Program-made: the position numbers and the translations under genes
Shown: positions 25,791 to 34,605 of the stretch, piece after piece
How the letters are laid out: every line of letters starts with the position of its first letter
How positions within the stretch are numbered: position 1 is the stretch's first letter
Assembly: GCF_023206215.1 (NCBI RefSeq)
Contig: NZ_CP065800.1
Location: forward strand, 248,001 to 312,000
DNA length: 64,000 nucleotides
Direction: 5' to 3'
DNA from: Butyrivibrio fibrisolvens
GTDB lineage: Bacteria > Bacillota > Clostridia > Lachnospirales > Lachnospiraceae
The notes under the pieces: generated by a model
Databases searched by the model: none
Seen by the model: the letters and a program-made list of their open reading frames with translations, nothing else
What the model was told of the DNA's origin: nothing

Positions 25791-26819
25791 TTAATCGATC
25801 ACTGAAATATAATAATTATAAAGGCTTGTATATGTAGCATTGTTATAGTGCAGGCCGTCAGAAGATGAGAAGCCGTTTTGCATAAGATAATTATAGCTGT
25901 CTATCCATTTGATCCTGGAATCAAGTCCCGACTTAAGTGCACTGTTAAATGTCTCTATCTGCTCATTGGTAACTGTTGTATCGCCAACAGGTGTTACCGC
26001 TGAGTAATACACTTCCATTCCTTTACTTTCCCAAAGGTCTATATAGGAATTGATAAGCTCTATATATTTAGAAGCATTGCCAAGATCGTTGACACCAAGA
26101 TTGATGATAACTTTGGTACCTTCATGTGCATAATCGTCAATAGAATCTATATTGTCCTTGAGCCAATAATAGCCCTTGCCGACTTCGCACAGCCAGGTAT
26201 AATCACCATTCTTAACTGCATATTCCATACCTACGGTTCTGGAATCGCCTACAAATATGATATCAGATGAAGATTCCACAGGAGCTGTGTCTATAACAAG
26301 CGGCTCCGGCTCTGTATCCTGCATATATGCATCAATAACATATACAGTCTGACCGTCATAATCAAGTGCATACCAGCCGTTATCAGTCTGACCTGTTGCA
26401 ACAACCTGTGTGCCGTAAGCTAGAGTTGTGACTACATCATAGGATGTATCAGGGCCAAGTCTTACGTTAACATTATTGTTGGCATAAAGCGGTATCGCAT
26501 CATCATACCATGTCACAGTATAAGTCTCTTCCTCTTCTTCCTGGTCTACACGTCCTGACAGAAGAAGTGTATCTTCAAGCTCGCCGTTATCAGCACTATC
26601 TTCAGAAAGCACATCAGCTGATGAGTCTTCGATAGATGCCTTATAAGAAGCCAGATCAAGAGTAGCAGCTTCTGCATATCTTACATTGGCAGATTCCTTA
26701 TAAGATACATAAGATCCATAAGAAATCAGTGATAATGTCAAAGCCGAAAGTATTGTAACCGGTATAACGATAACCTTTTTATTTAATTTGGAACATTTTT
26801 TAAATTTCGTTGCTTTCAT
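25791..26819 (-). CDS. SGNH hydrolase with SH3b domain, membrane anchored
   Basis: A 342-residue protein. A signal anchor (about residues 16-36) is followed by an acidic linker, a bacterial SH3 domain (about 100-165, with NVNVRLGPDTSYDVV and a W-YALDYDGQTVYV strand) and an SGNH/GDSL esterase domain. Its blocks are IIFVGDSRTVGM (catalytic Ser), INLGVNDLG (Asn) and SSDGLHYNNATY (Asp and His). It probably adds or removes O-acyl groups on cell-wall or surface glycan. The promoter lies so close that the mRNA may be leaderless. It is related to the next gene upstream and lies near an MBOAT acyltransferase. Confidence 0.87.
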   Translation of the reverse strand: MKATKFKKCSKLNKKVIVIPVTILSALTLSLISYGSYVSYKESANVRYAEAATLDLASYKASIEDSSADVLSEDSADNGELEDTLLLSGRVDQEEEEETYTVTWYDDAIPLYANNNVNVRLGPDTSYDVVTTLAYGTQVVATGQTDNGWYALDYDGQTVYVIDAYMQDTEPEPLVIDTAPVESSSDIIFVGDSRTVGMEYAVKNGDYTWLCEVGKGYYWLKDNIDSIDDYAHEGTKVIINLGVNDLGNASKYIELINSYIDLWESKGMEVYYSAVTPVGDTTVTNEQIETFNSALKSGLDSRIKWIDSYNYLMQNGFSSSDGLHYNNATYTSLYNYYISVID

Positions 26820-26827
26820 AACGTCGT

Positions 26828-26856
26828 ATTATAATAGTTATTACATTTTTTGTCAA
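26828..26856 (-). promoter_or_regulatory. Consensus promoter with almost no leader
   Basis: On the minus strand TTGACA (26851-26856), 17 nt, TATAAT (26828-26833), then only 8 nt to the ATG at 26819. Transcription would begin at or within two bases of the start codon, and no Shine-Dalgarno is visible. Confidence 0.75.
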
Positions 26857-26943
26857 ATCTTTATAATCGATCGTTCATATTTGCATTGTTTATTATTATA
26901 ATAAAGGCCTGTCAGAGGCGCTTCTATTCTGAATCTATATACT

Positions 26944-28203
26944 TTACTGCGCAGCTACAGCAGCATGGGTCTTGAGATATTCATACCACATAGTATAGGC
27001 AGCCGCTTTGAGATGGACTCCGTCAAAAGATATATCAGCCTGAAGATTGCCATACTCATCATCAAATGCTTCATTGATATCAAGATAGAAGATCCGTCTG
27101 TTATCAGCCAAAGTCTTTAGAGCTTCACTTCGAGTATTGATAACTCCATTGATAGAGTCATTCGGTGCCTTGGTGTTATCATACTCTGCCGTAACATGCA
27201 TGATAGCCTGAAGATAGATAATAGCATCAGGACATGCTGCCTGTATCTTGCCGATAACTTCTATATAATTATTGAGCCATCCATCTGTTGATCCATATCC
27301 TATCTCATTGATACCTACCATGATATAGACTTTCTTAAAGTCCTTGCCTGCAAGAGCCTGATCAAGCGTAAGTTTGCTCCCACCGGACTTTACAAAGGCT
27401 TTGTTATTGGCTTCATAGATAGAAAGTGAAACCTTACCATAGAAGGTTGCCTGTGCATCCAGCTCCTCGCAGTACTCAGAAAGTCCCACAGTCCTTGAAT
27501 CCCCTATAAAAAGGGCATCTGCAAAGTAGTCAGCATCGACAGTCCCTGTAGTAGTCATATATGGAAACTTCTCTACAGGCGCTTCTTCACTACTATCCAT
27601 AGTTCCGGATGCATCTTTCGTAGAAGCATCAGCCTTACCTGTAGCAGAACTTAAATCACCCTCAGAAGAATCATCTTGGCTCTGGCCTTCAGTGCCTGCA
27701 TCAGAAGCTTTATTAGAAGCTGCATTTGAAGCTGTATTAGAAGCTGCTTCAGAAGATCCCCCAGCTACTGTATTATTTGCAGCATTTTCTTTGGAAGAAC
27801 CCTTATCTGCACTATTCTTTTTATCATCTTCAGATGAACTGCCGCTGCCAGGTACCAGCTTGTTGTTACCGCCGCTACCACCATTTGCATTATCATTTGA
27901 CAATCCGGCAGAATCCGAGCCGCCGTCCTTGATACTACCTCTTGTAACATCAAGATAATACTCAGCATCGTGAGTCTGAGTCATCTCTATAAAATCATCT
28001 GTCACATAAAATGGTGTGGCACCATCAGCTATCCCTCTCATGGCAAGAGATAACAAAGGGGTCTTATAGTCATAATTATAGTATGAGTATATACCGTCTT
28101 TTTGATATGCTGAAATAAACGTCACGATAAGCGACGATGTAACTACTGCTGTTAAGAGTGGAGCATGTATTAAGTTATACCATTTTTTGTTTTCTTCGCT
28201 CAT
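26944..28203 (-). CDS. SGNH hydrolase, membrane anchored
   Basis: A 419-residue protein. The N-terminal membrane segment HAPLLTAVVTSSLIVTFIS is followed by a long disordered region rich in Ser, Gly, Asn and Ala (about 90-200). The SGNH domain follows: ALFIGDSRTVGLSEY (Ser), IMVGINEIGYGSTDGW (Gly/Asn block) and ISFDGVHLKAAAYTMW (Asp-x-x-His). Start ATG at 28203 is chosen for its GAGGTCAAAC site. It lies directly after the MBOAT gene in the same direction, and MBOAT plus SGNH pairs commonly transfer acetyl groups to exported polysaccharide. The role here is inferred. Confidence 0.87.
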   Translation of the reverse strand: MSEENKKWYNLIHAPLLTAVVTSSLIVTFISAYQKDGIYSYYNYDYKTPLLSLAMRGIADGATPFYVTDDFIEMTQTHDAEYYLDVTRGSIKDGGSDSAGLSNDNANGGSGGNNKLVPGSGSSSEDDKKNSADKGSSKENAANNTVAGGSSEAASNTASNAASNKASDAGTEGQSQDDSSEGDLSSATGKADASTKDASGTMDSSEEAPVEKFPYMTTTGTVDADYFADALFIGDSRTVGLSEYCEELDAQATFYGKVSLSIYEANNKAFVKSGGSKLTLDQALAGKDFKKVYIMVGINEIGYGSTDGWLNNYIEVIGKIQAACPDAIIYLQAIMHVTAEYDNTKAPNDSINGVINTRSEALKTLADNRRIFYLDINEAFDDEYGNLQADISFDGVHLKAAAYTMWYEYLKTHAAVAAQ

Positions 28204-28286
28204 GTTTGACCTCATGATCATCATTAGCCCATGTTATGTAAATTCATAGACAAGTAATTGGATTAAATGTAAATAAGCAAGTAACA

Positions 28287-28340
28287 CTAGTATGCTGGCT
28301 CATTCATATTTGATTAAATTTGAACGAGTCAGTACACTAG
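28287..28340. repeat. Hairpin related to 25596-25639
   Basis: CTAGTATGCTGGCTC pairs with GAGTCAGTACACTAG with G-T pairs, around an AT-rich loop with ATTTGATTAAATTTG. The right end overlaps the MBOAT stop codon. Confidence 0.5.
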
Positions 28341-29707
28341 AATCTCAGATACATAAGCGGATTACCTGCTGTATTTGCAATACTAAAGATACAAAGCCAG
28401 AACAGTGCAAAAAGGACAACAATAGAAAGCGGATGCTTTCTTTTCTTTTCACAAAAATCAAATACACATGGTATAAGAAGGACAAGTCCCGGCAATATAT
28501 ACGGCCAATATAAGCCCAGATACTTGATATAATCAGAGGAATTGACATATGCACTATTTCCAAAAAACGGGAATAGCCTTGTCATATATACCTTGAGCCT
28601 GTCCATATCACTTATTGCAAAAATAACCCACGAAACAGGGATCAGTATGATTACATTCAACCTTGATACTACGTTAAATAGTTTATCACTTAATGATATT
28701 ATATACTTTTCTGAAAGAATTATTACGAATAACAACATCCCCCAGATAATAAAGTTGGGAGTAACCCCATGCCAGATACCTGTCACAAGCCATACCACAA
28801 ACAGGTTGACGATGCTGCGAATATCGCCCTTACGGCTTCCTCCCAGGGGTATATAGATATAGTCCCTAAACCAGGTTCCAAGGCTCATGTGCCATCTTCT
28901 GTAAAAATCCCTGACGCCTTTTGCAGCATACGGGTGATCAAAGTTCTTAATAAACGGAAATCCCAAAGCTACGCCAAGACCTGCTGCCATGAGTGAATAT
29001 CCCCAGAAATCAAAGTACAGGTCAAGTGAATAGGAAAAAGCTCCTATCCAGGAAAGAGGGGCCGAGATACTCTCATATCCTATCGTATTAAGATCTCTCC
29101 AAAGTATAGCCAGATGGTCAGCTATAAGTATCTTCATAGACATTCCTGCTATGAAGTATTTAAGACCATCTTCTATATTGCTTAGATATATGCCTACCCT
29201 CTCTTTTCTTGATGATATGTCCTTGTCTATGAGAATCGCACTACTGTACATGTCATCGGCACGCATGATAGGCCCTTGCAATATCTGTGGGAAAAAATAA
29301 AAGTAGGAGGCAGTTGTCTTAAAATCAAGGCGCTCTTTAAGCTTGCCCGTATACAGATCTGCCTGATAAGATATCATCTTAAAGACATAGAAGCTTATAC
29401 CAATAGGAAGATAATCCATGGAGATAAATAGTCCCAGCATCTTGAATAACATTAATAGACCGGCATCCAATAAAACAGCCAGTGCAAGGAACTTCTTATC
29501 ACCAAGACTAGTCTTAGCTGCGATCAGATAATTGATCACAGTAGCGCCCAAAAGCACAAGGCACCATTTTGGTTCTCCAAGGGTATAAAAAATAAAGCTT
29601 CCGAAAAATAGTACCCACATGCGCATAGCAGCAGGTACTATATAATATATAAGAATAAAACACGGAACGAATCTAAAAATAAATAAAAGGTCCGTAAGTG
29701 ACGACAT
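28337..29707 (-). CDS. MBOAT family O-acyltransferase
   Basis: A 456-residue polytopic membrane protein of the AlgI/DltB type. Landmarks: LPIGISFYVFKMISYQADLYTGK (about 101-123), YFFPQILQGPIMRADD, FYRRWHMSLGTWFRDYIYIPLGGSRKG (about 270-296) and GIWHGVTPNFIIWG with the catalytic His (about 318). It passes acyl groups, usually acetyl, across the membrane for transfer to a surface glycan. The following SGNH hydrolase is the likely acceptor-side partner, as in AlgI-AlgJ/X or PatA-PatB systems. The acceptor is unknown. Confidence 0.92.
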   Translation of the reverse strand: MSSLTDLLFIFRFVPCFILIYYIVPAAMRMWVLFFGSFIFYTLGEPKWCLVLLGATVINYLIAAKTSLGDKKFLALAVLLDAGLLMLFKMLGLFISMDYLPIGISFYVFKMISYQADLYTGKLKERLDFKTTASYFYFFPQILQGPIMRADDMYSSAILIDKDISSRKERVGIYLSNIEDGLKYFIAGMSMKILIADHLAILWRDLNTIGYESISAPLSWIGAFSYSLDLYFDFWGYSLMAAGLGVALGFPFIKNFDHPYAAKGVRDFYRRWHMSLGTWFRDYIYIPLGGSRKGDIRSIVNLFVVWLVTGIWHGVTPNFIIWGMLLFVIILSEKYIISLSDKLFNVVSRLNVIILIPVSWVIFAISDMDRLKVYMTRLFPFFGNSAYVNSSDYIKYLGLYWPYILPGLVLLIPCVFDFCEKKRKHPLSIVVLFALFWLCIFSIANTAGNPLMYLRF

Positions 29708-29719
29708 TTATGTATCCTC

Positions 29720-30499
29720 TTATGAAGGAAGATATGACATAAATGACTTCTCGTCCCTGTTAGCTACAAGCTCCATCGGGAAATCTACACTTTCAAGGAG
29801 CTTAACTACATTATCAAATCTTCCAACATCATATGAAACATGTGCATCTGTTGAAACGCAGATAGGAGCGCCCAGCTGCGCGCAGCGCACAAGTATTTGT
29901 TTGCATCTATCGTAAATCATATCATCCCAGCCAAAGCTGTGTTCATTGATCTCAATGAGCTTGTGCATATCACGAGCAGCTTTGACAACACTGTCTATAT
30001 CAAAGTCAAGACCAGATCTTCCGATATGACCAAGAATAATAACCTTGGAATTGGAAAGAGCCTTGATATACATATCTGTGATCCGGCTCTTTGAAACATT
30101 ATCTGTAAAATCCTTATTATGAACAGATGCGATGATATAATCAAGTCTTCTGGCAACCCGTCCGTATAAAGAATCTGCTTCACTTATATTCTTGTCGATA
30201 ACTCCTTTTTCAGCATTTATATCGTGTCCAAAAAGATTACCTTCAAGATCCACTATGTCAGCTTCGCATCCGCGAAGAAGCCTGACACCATACCACTGTC
30301 TTGGAAGACAGTTCAGATTATAAAAATACTGATAATGCTTGCTTTCCATATAATCAGGAAAAAGCATAGCACTAAAATGATCTGTAACTCCTAAAAGCTC
30401 AAGATTCTGAGCACATGCTGCTCTTACATTCTCTTCAATGGTCGAATACGCATGTCTTGAATACAGAGTATGCGTATGTAAATCTGTACGTAATTCCAA
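29720..30499 (-). CDS. PHP-domain metal-dependent phosphoesterase (YcdX-like)
   Basis: A 259-residue PHP-family protein. Metal-binding blocks: RTDLHTHTLYSRHAY (residues 4-18), GVTDHF, GCEADIVD, DYIIASVHNKDF, ILGHIGRSG, IEINEHSFG and VSTDAHVSYDVG. The complete set suggests an active phosphatase. Substrates of this group range from nucleotides to sugar phosphates, and none is indicated here. It lies between an epimerase gene and MBOAT in one direction, so membership in the glycan-modification cluster is likely. Confidence 0.88.
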   Translation of the reverse strand: MELRTDLHTHTLYSRHAYSTIEENVRAACAQNLELLGVTDHFSAMLFPDYMESKHYQYFYNLNCLPRQWYGVRLLRGCEADIVDLEGNLFGHDINAEKGVIDKNISEADSLYGRVARRLDYIIASVHNKDFTDNVSKSRITDMYIKALSNSKVIILGHIGRSGLDFDIDSVVKAARDMHKLIEINEHSFGWDDMIYDRCKQILVRCAQLGAPICVSTDAHVSYDVGRFDNVVKLLESVDFPMELVANRDEKSFMSYLPS

Positions 30500-30635
30500 A
30501 ACTAAAACCTCTAACTAAAATACTAAAACAAAAACACTTAAATAAAACTTAATACCTAAACTTCTCTATCTGCGTCCCGGTGCAGATAAGAGCAGTTAAA
30601 GACTTACTACATTAACAAATGTATTAACCCCTGCG

Positions 30636-31763
30636 TTAATCACCGGCCTGTTTTATGATACGGATCGTGTGATCGGCGCCTTGTCTTGCATCAAATAGTC
30701 CTCTCCAGCCAAGAGACAACAATTTATCAGAGTCAAGACTTGAATCAGGCATTGGATTATCAGAAACCTTACCCGCATTAAGACTTGAACCGTACATTGT
30801 ATTGTCCAAAGCCAAAGCCTCGCTACTATCCTGTGAGATATCATTATCTGCTATAGATAATCTGACACCACCTGCACTTGCAATATGGCTCATCATACTC
30901 CTAAGAGTAAGCACAGACTCGGGATTTGAGATATTATAAGCATCTGCGCTATTACCGCGAAGTAGTATCGTCAGAATCGCAGACGCACAATCAAGCATAT
31001 AACAGTATGACCTTCGTTGCAAGCCTTGGCTTTTCATCTTGAGTTCACGGCCATGTGCAGCATCTATTGCAAACTGCGCTGCGATATGATCATCTCCGGG
31101 TCTTGCAGTAGGCCCATATACATGCCCGGGTCTTGCTATTACAGTTTTTATTTTCCTATCAAAAGCATAGCATGCGCAAAGTGTCTCACAGCTTCTTTTA
31201 CCGCAGGAATATGAAGATCTTGGATTTAATATATCAATGTAACCGTAGTCATCCTCTTTAAATGGTCCGCCTTTTTCGCTTATGCCATACACTTCTGATG
31301 ATGATATATATAAGGTTGAGATAGTCTTATTAGCATCTGCATATTCCAAAAGCTCTCTAAGAAGGCCCATATTATAATACAAAGAATCAATTGGATGAGT
31401 GCCAATATCCGACGGAGCTGACGGTCCTATCCCATCTATGATATAAGAAATATTATCAGGAAGCTTATCTATAAGACTCCCCTTCTTACTACTGTCAAAC
31501 TCAACAGCTGTACAGTATTCAGACTCTGCATATTTGGAAAACCGCTCTAGCAGCGCCTTATCATCACGCCCTGCAAGATAGATATGAATACCTGCATTTT
31601 CTTTTTCATTATATCTAAAAAGAAGATCAGCTATAGCAGAGCATACCATACCTCTTGCACCTACGATAAGGACAGATGTTCCCTTCATATCCTTAAGCAC
31701 ATCTGTATGCTCTATGATAAGATCAAGATCTGACATATATAGATCGCTTTTATATAGATTCAT
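30636..31763 (-). CDS. NAD-dependent epimerase/dehydratase family protein
   Basis: A 375-residue extended SDR. The Rossmann motif is VLIVGARGMVCSAIADLL, a variant GxxGxxxxxI with Val-Cys in the loop (about residues 30-50). The catalytic triad region is LYISSSEVYG (Ser) and SSYSCGKRSCETL (Tyr-x-x-x-Lys, here Y-S-C-G-K). Later GHVYGPTARPGDDH matches nucleotide-sugar enzymes. It is 15 bp from an IspD/TarI-type cytidylyltransferase, a pairing seen in CDP-sugar or CDP-polyol synthesis. The exact reaction is not determinable. AGGGAATATTT precedes the ATG. Confidence 0.85.
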   Translation of the reverse strand: MNLYKSDLYMSDLDLIIEHTDVLKDMKGTSVLIVGARGMVCSAIADLLFRYNEKENAGIHIYLAGRDDKALLERFSKYAESEYCTAVEFDSSKKGSLIDKLPDNISYIIDGIGPSAPSDIGTHPIDSLYYNMGLLRELLEYADANKTISTLYISSSEVYGISEKGGPFKEDDYGYIDILNPRSSYSCGKRSCETLCACYAFDRKIKTVIARPGHVYGPTARPGDDHIAAQFAIDAAHGRELKMKSQGLQRRSYCYMLDCASAILTILLRGNSADAYNISNPESVLTLRSMMSHIASAGGVRLSIADNDISQDSSEALALDNTMYGSSLNAGKVSDNPMPDSSLDSDKLLSLGWRGLFDARQGADHTIRIIKQAGD

Positions 31764-31778
31764 AAATATTCCCTGCTA

Positions 31779-32492
31779 TCACTGCTTGAGCCATTCACTA
31801 CGTTTTGCTGACAAAAGAGCCTTGAATATATCTATATCTTCAAGTGTTGTCAGCTTTACATTTTTTTCAGAACCTATGGAAAAATGAACCTGCTGCCCCA
31901 TTTCTATCATAAGGGTACATGATGCTATAGAACCGGTAATGCCCTTGTCAAGAGCTCTTCTATGAAGATCGCATATATCTCCAAGCCTAAAGCCCTGAGG
32001 AGTCTGTGTTCTCTTAAGTCCATCCCTTGGATATGAACCTGTAGATACCTTCTCATCGTCAGTTGTGAGCATAGCTTCTGCACAGGGGATAACAGCTATA
32101 GCATTGCCATACATGCTTGTAACTCTGATGCAGTCTGATATTATCTCAGCTGATACAAGAGGCCTTATGGCATCATGGATCAGGATTATGTCATCCTTAG
32201 CATGGCTCTTCTCCAGAGCATAGACGCCATTTCTTATAGATGCCTGTCCGCAGTCGCCGCCTGGGATCACGCTTTTAAGCTTAGTGATACCAAACTGCCT
32301 TGCATAGGCCATAAGAACCTGTTCCCAGCCTTCTATACAGACAACTGCTATCTCATCTATCTCAGGATGATGCTCGAAAGCTTCAAGTGTATATACTATT
32401 ACCGGTCTGTCGTTTATAGAAAGGAACTGCTTAGGGATATCCTGATGCATCCTCTCGCCGCTTCCACCGGCTATGATAAGTGCTATATTCAT
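31779..32492 (-). CDS. IspD/TarI family cytidylyltransferase
   Basis: A 237-residue CTP-dependent nucleotidyltransferase. N-terminal IIAGGSGERMHQDIPKQFL is the CTP-binding signature. IILIHDAIRPLVS (about 101-113), the KRTQTPQGFRL loop and the SEKNVKLTTLEDI ending fit both IspD (isoprenoid) and TarI (ribitol-5-phosphate) enzymes. Because an SDR epimerase/dehydrogenase lies 15 bp downstream and no other MEP gene is present, a surface-polymer role seems likelier than isoprenoid synthesis. Start preceded by GAGGTTTATT. Confidence 0.85.
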   Translation of the reverse strand: MNIALIIAGGSGERMHQDIPKQFLSINDRPVIVYTLEAFEHHPEIDEIAVVCIEGWEQVLMAYARQFGITKLKSVIPGGDCGQASIRNGVYALEKSHAKDDIILIHDAIRPLVSAEIISDCIRVTSMYGNAIAVIPCAEAMLTTDDEKVSTGSYPRDGLKRTQTPQGFRLGDICDLHRRALDKGITGSIASCTLMIEMGQQVHFSIGSEKNVKLTTLEDIDIFKALLSAKRSEWLKQ

Positions 32493-32536
32493 AATAAACC
32501 TCGTATACTTAATGGGCTATCCGCCATACAAAAAGA

Positions 32537-33115
32537 TCACCTTGGAAATGGAACTCTTCTGTCCATACTTTTAAATGCAGGTGTAGCTGTAACGCACATG
32601 GCTATAAGTACTCCTACAAAAGCGCCCAATGTATTGCACAAGAAATCATCCATCTCAAATACACCGATATTCAGCCCCAGCTGAGTGTATTCTATAGTAA
32701 GTGAAAAAGCTGCCATGATAAGTGTGACCATCATGATCCTTCTAAAAGGTCTTACGTTTCTTATTATAATACCTAGGAGAAAAGCCGGGAACATGAGCAT
32801 CAGGCAGTTCTCAAGAGCAAGCCAGGCAAGATTGGGATTGCCTGTATTCTTAAGTACAGTATACCAATTGAATGGCATAAGGGAAACTGATCTTCCTATC
32901 GCTCTGGAACCTCGCATGAGGACTGTAAGAGAATATACTCCGAACATGAATCCGAAAAATAGTGCAAGCAGTACTCTGTCATGCATCTTCCGTCCGGGGA
33001 TCAGGAGTATCACAGCAAGAAAAAATACTACCATAATACATATGGCAATATATCCCGAACTTGTCATATAAGAATAACTAAAGTGATTCCTAAGATCGCT
33101 TAAAATATAATCCAT
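32537..33115 (-). CDS. VanZ family membrane protein
   Basis: A 192-residue protein with about five membrane segments. The VanZ signature includes FNWYTVLKNTGN and, near the C-terminus, IEYTQLGLNIGVFEMDDFLCNTLGAFVG (glutamate after the fourth segment, then D-D-x-L-x-N-T-L-G). VanZ proteins confer teicoplanin tolerance in some settings, but most homologues have no known function. It is probably cotranscribed with the cytidylyltransferase 45 bp downstream. Confidence 0.88.
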   Translation of the reverse strand: MDYILSDLRNHFSYSYMTSSGYIAICIMVVFFLAVILLIPGRKMHDRVLLALFFGFMFGVYSLTVLMRGSRAIGRSVSLMPFNWYTVLKNTGNPNLAWLALENCLMLMFPAFLLGIIIRNVRPFRRIMMVTLIMAAFSLTIEYTQLGLNIGVFEMDDFLCNTLGAFVGVLIAMCVTATPAFKSMDRRVPFPR

Positions 33116-33146
33116 GATAACTCCTACTGTTTATGTGTCGCGGAAT

Positions 33147-33433
33147 CTTCCCACCCTAGCGGTGCAGTATTAAAAAAGGCTTTGGCGAGTCTGGCAGAAT
33201 ATAAATCATTTCCGCGCTGTTAATTGATTTATAAATTCATGGCATGATATCTGGAGCTTTTTATTCTGGGGTCTGAAACTCGCTTCGCTCAGACATGCAG
33301 ACCCCGGGCAGAATAAAAAACTCCATCTATCACGCTCATGAATTTTATAAATCAATTAAAAAGCGCGGAAATGATTTATATTCTGCCAGCCCCGTCAAAG
33401 CCTTTTTTAATACTGCACCACTAGGGTGGGAAG
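33147..33433. repeat. Giant hairpin element, copy B
   Basis: The left arm starts CTTCCCACCCTAG at 33147 and ends GGGGTCTG near 33275. The right arm starts CAGACCCC at 33298 and ends CTAGGGTGGGAAG at 33433. The arms of about 128 nt pair with few mismatches. The loop again has GAAACTCGCTT and CATG. It fills the gap between vanZ and the nucleoside hydrolase gene; no reading frame is supported. Lower arms share little with copy A, while the tip, ATTTCCGCG and the GCATGATATCTGG/AGCGTGATAGATGG internal loop are shared. Confidence 0.85.
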
Positions 33434-33537
33434 TTTGGTTTAATTATAATTCATTTTGATTCGTGTTTGCCCCAGATCGAATGTGAGATTACGGTTCTTC
33501 CATAAACGCAATGTAGCAGGTGGGAGATCGATAAGGA

Positions 33538-34422
33538 TTAGTTGTCTCCGTATGAAATCTCAAGTTTGGATATAAAATCTTCCAGTACATATCGTGAATC
33601 GATGTCGGTATATATGCGAATCTGAGGGTTATCTTCTTTGATAACAGATGAAGTGTCATCGGCTACGTATGGGGCCCTGGCGTAGTGATAGTGACCGCAT
33701 CCTTGGTTGATCGCAATAGCTATCGCTGGGGAGTCTCCCAGTGACCAGCTTTCGCCCTGGGTCCAGCAGGCGTAGGGGGAGATGTTATAATCTGTCATAT
33801 TTTTAAACAAATGCTCTCCTATCTTGCCGCAGGGTCTGATCCTACGCTGTATCTCTGCAAGTCCTATATTAACTGTAATATATACATGTGATGGTACAAG
33901 CCATAGGTCTATGCCGCTGCTAAGTACGAGGTTAGCAGCTGGGATGTCATTGACTGAGTTGAATTCTGTAAACGGCGCTTTGCAAGGAGCTTCACCGTGT
34001 GTTCCTATCCATATCACGGTGATCTTATCTTTGATCCTTGGTTCTACACTTATAGCCTTGGCTACATTGGTTATAGCTCCCTGACAGAGTATGAAAAGTT
34101 TATGGTCATCCTCTTTTAAGGCTTCATCTATTATAAATCTTACTGCATCTGATACGCTCTCATCCTCAGATAATGGTCCGTCCTGACCTTTAAATATCGG
34201 AACGTTAAGGTCCATAGCTTCAAGAATTGTCTCAATCTCCTTATAGCTGCGCTCCATAGACCCTGCTTCCTTAAAGTGCTCTGCTATGATCCCCTTGACC
34301 ATGAGCTTAGGGCTTATAAGCGCATGCGCTATAGCAAAAGGATCATCTGCTTCGCAAGCAGCATCTGTATCCACGATAACTCTCAGCTTCTTATAATCCG
34401 GAACCTCATACATAAAACCCAT
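33538..34422 (-). CDS. Inosine-uridine nucleoside hydrolase-like protein
   Basis: A 294-residue protein of the IUNH superfamily. The N-terminal Ca-binding motif is VIVDTDAACEADDPFAIAHAL, with D-T-D and D-D spaced as in the divergent (DUF1593-like) members rather than the classical DTDPGxDD. Also seen: LFILCQGAITNVAKAI, IVWIGTHGEAP, and GDSPAIAIAI near the C-terminus. It probably cleaves N-glycosidic bonds of nucleosides. The ATG at 34422 has GGGGGAG at 6 nt spacing; the upstream ATG at 34437 overlaps that site. It is not obviously cotranscribed with the neighbours. Confidence 0.82.
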   Translation of the reverse strand: MGFMYEVPDYKKLRVIVDTDAACEADDPFAIAHALISPKLMVKGIIAEHFKEAGSMERSYKEIETILEAMDLNVPIFKGQDGPLSEDESVSDAVRFIIDEALKEDDHKLFILCQGAITNVAKAISVEPRIKDKITVIWIGTHGEAPCKAPFTEFNSVNDIPAANLVLSSGIDLWLVPSHVYITVNIGLAEIQRRIRPCGKIGEHLFKNMTDYNISPYACWTQGESWSLGDSPAIAIAINQGCGHYHYARAPYVADDTSSVIKEDNPQIRIYTDIDSRYVLEDFISKLEISYGDN

Positions 34423-34562
34423 CTTGATCTCCCCCATATTCTAGTCTTTTTTGCTCAAGCTTCGCAACATTGCGGTAATGTTTGAGTTATTAATATCAAT
34501 TATATACTAAAACTCCCCGCTTGGACGGACCAGCATCCACAAAGAATTTGCACACCACAACA

Positions 34563-34590
34563 AAGCGGCAGATCAGTTCATCTGCCGCTT
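34563..34590 (-). terminator. Terminator of the polar amino-acid ABC operon
   Basis: AAGCGGCAGAT pairs perfectly with ATCTGCCGCTT. On the minus strand it is followed by TTTGTTGT, 16 bp after the operon stop. Confidence 0.75.
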
Positions 34591-34605
34591 AAAATATATT
34601 GTCTT

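Noticed and set aside
27692..27958. A plus-strand 88-codon frame rich in Pro/Leu/Ser.
   Set aside because: It is the complement of the low-complexity linker of the SGNH protein at 26944-28203.
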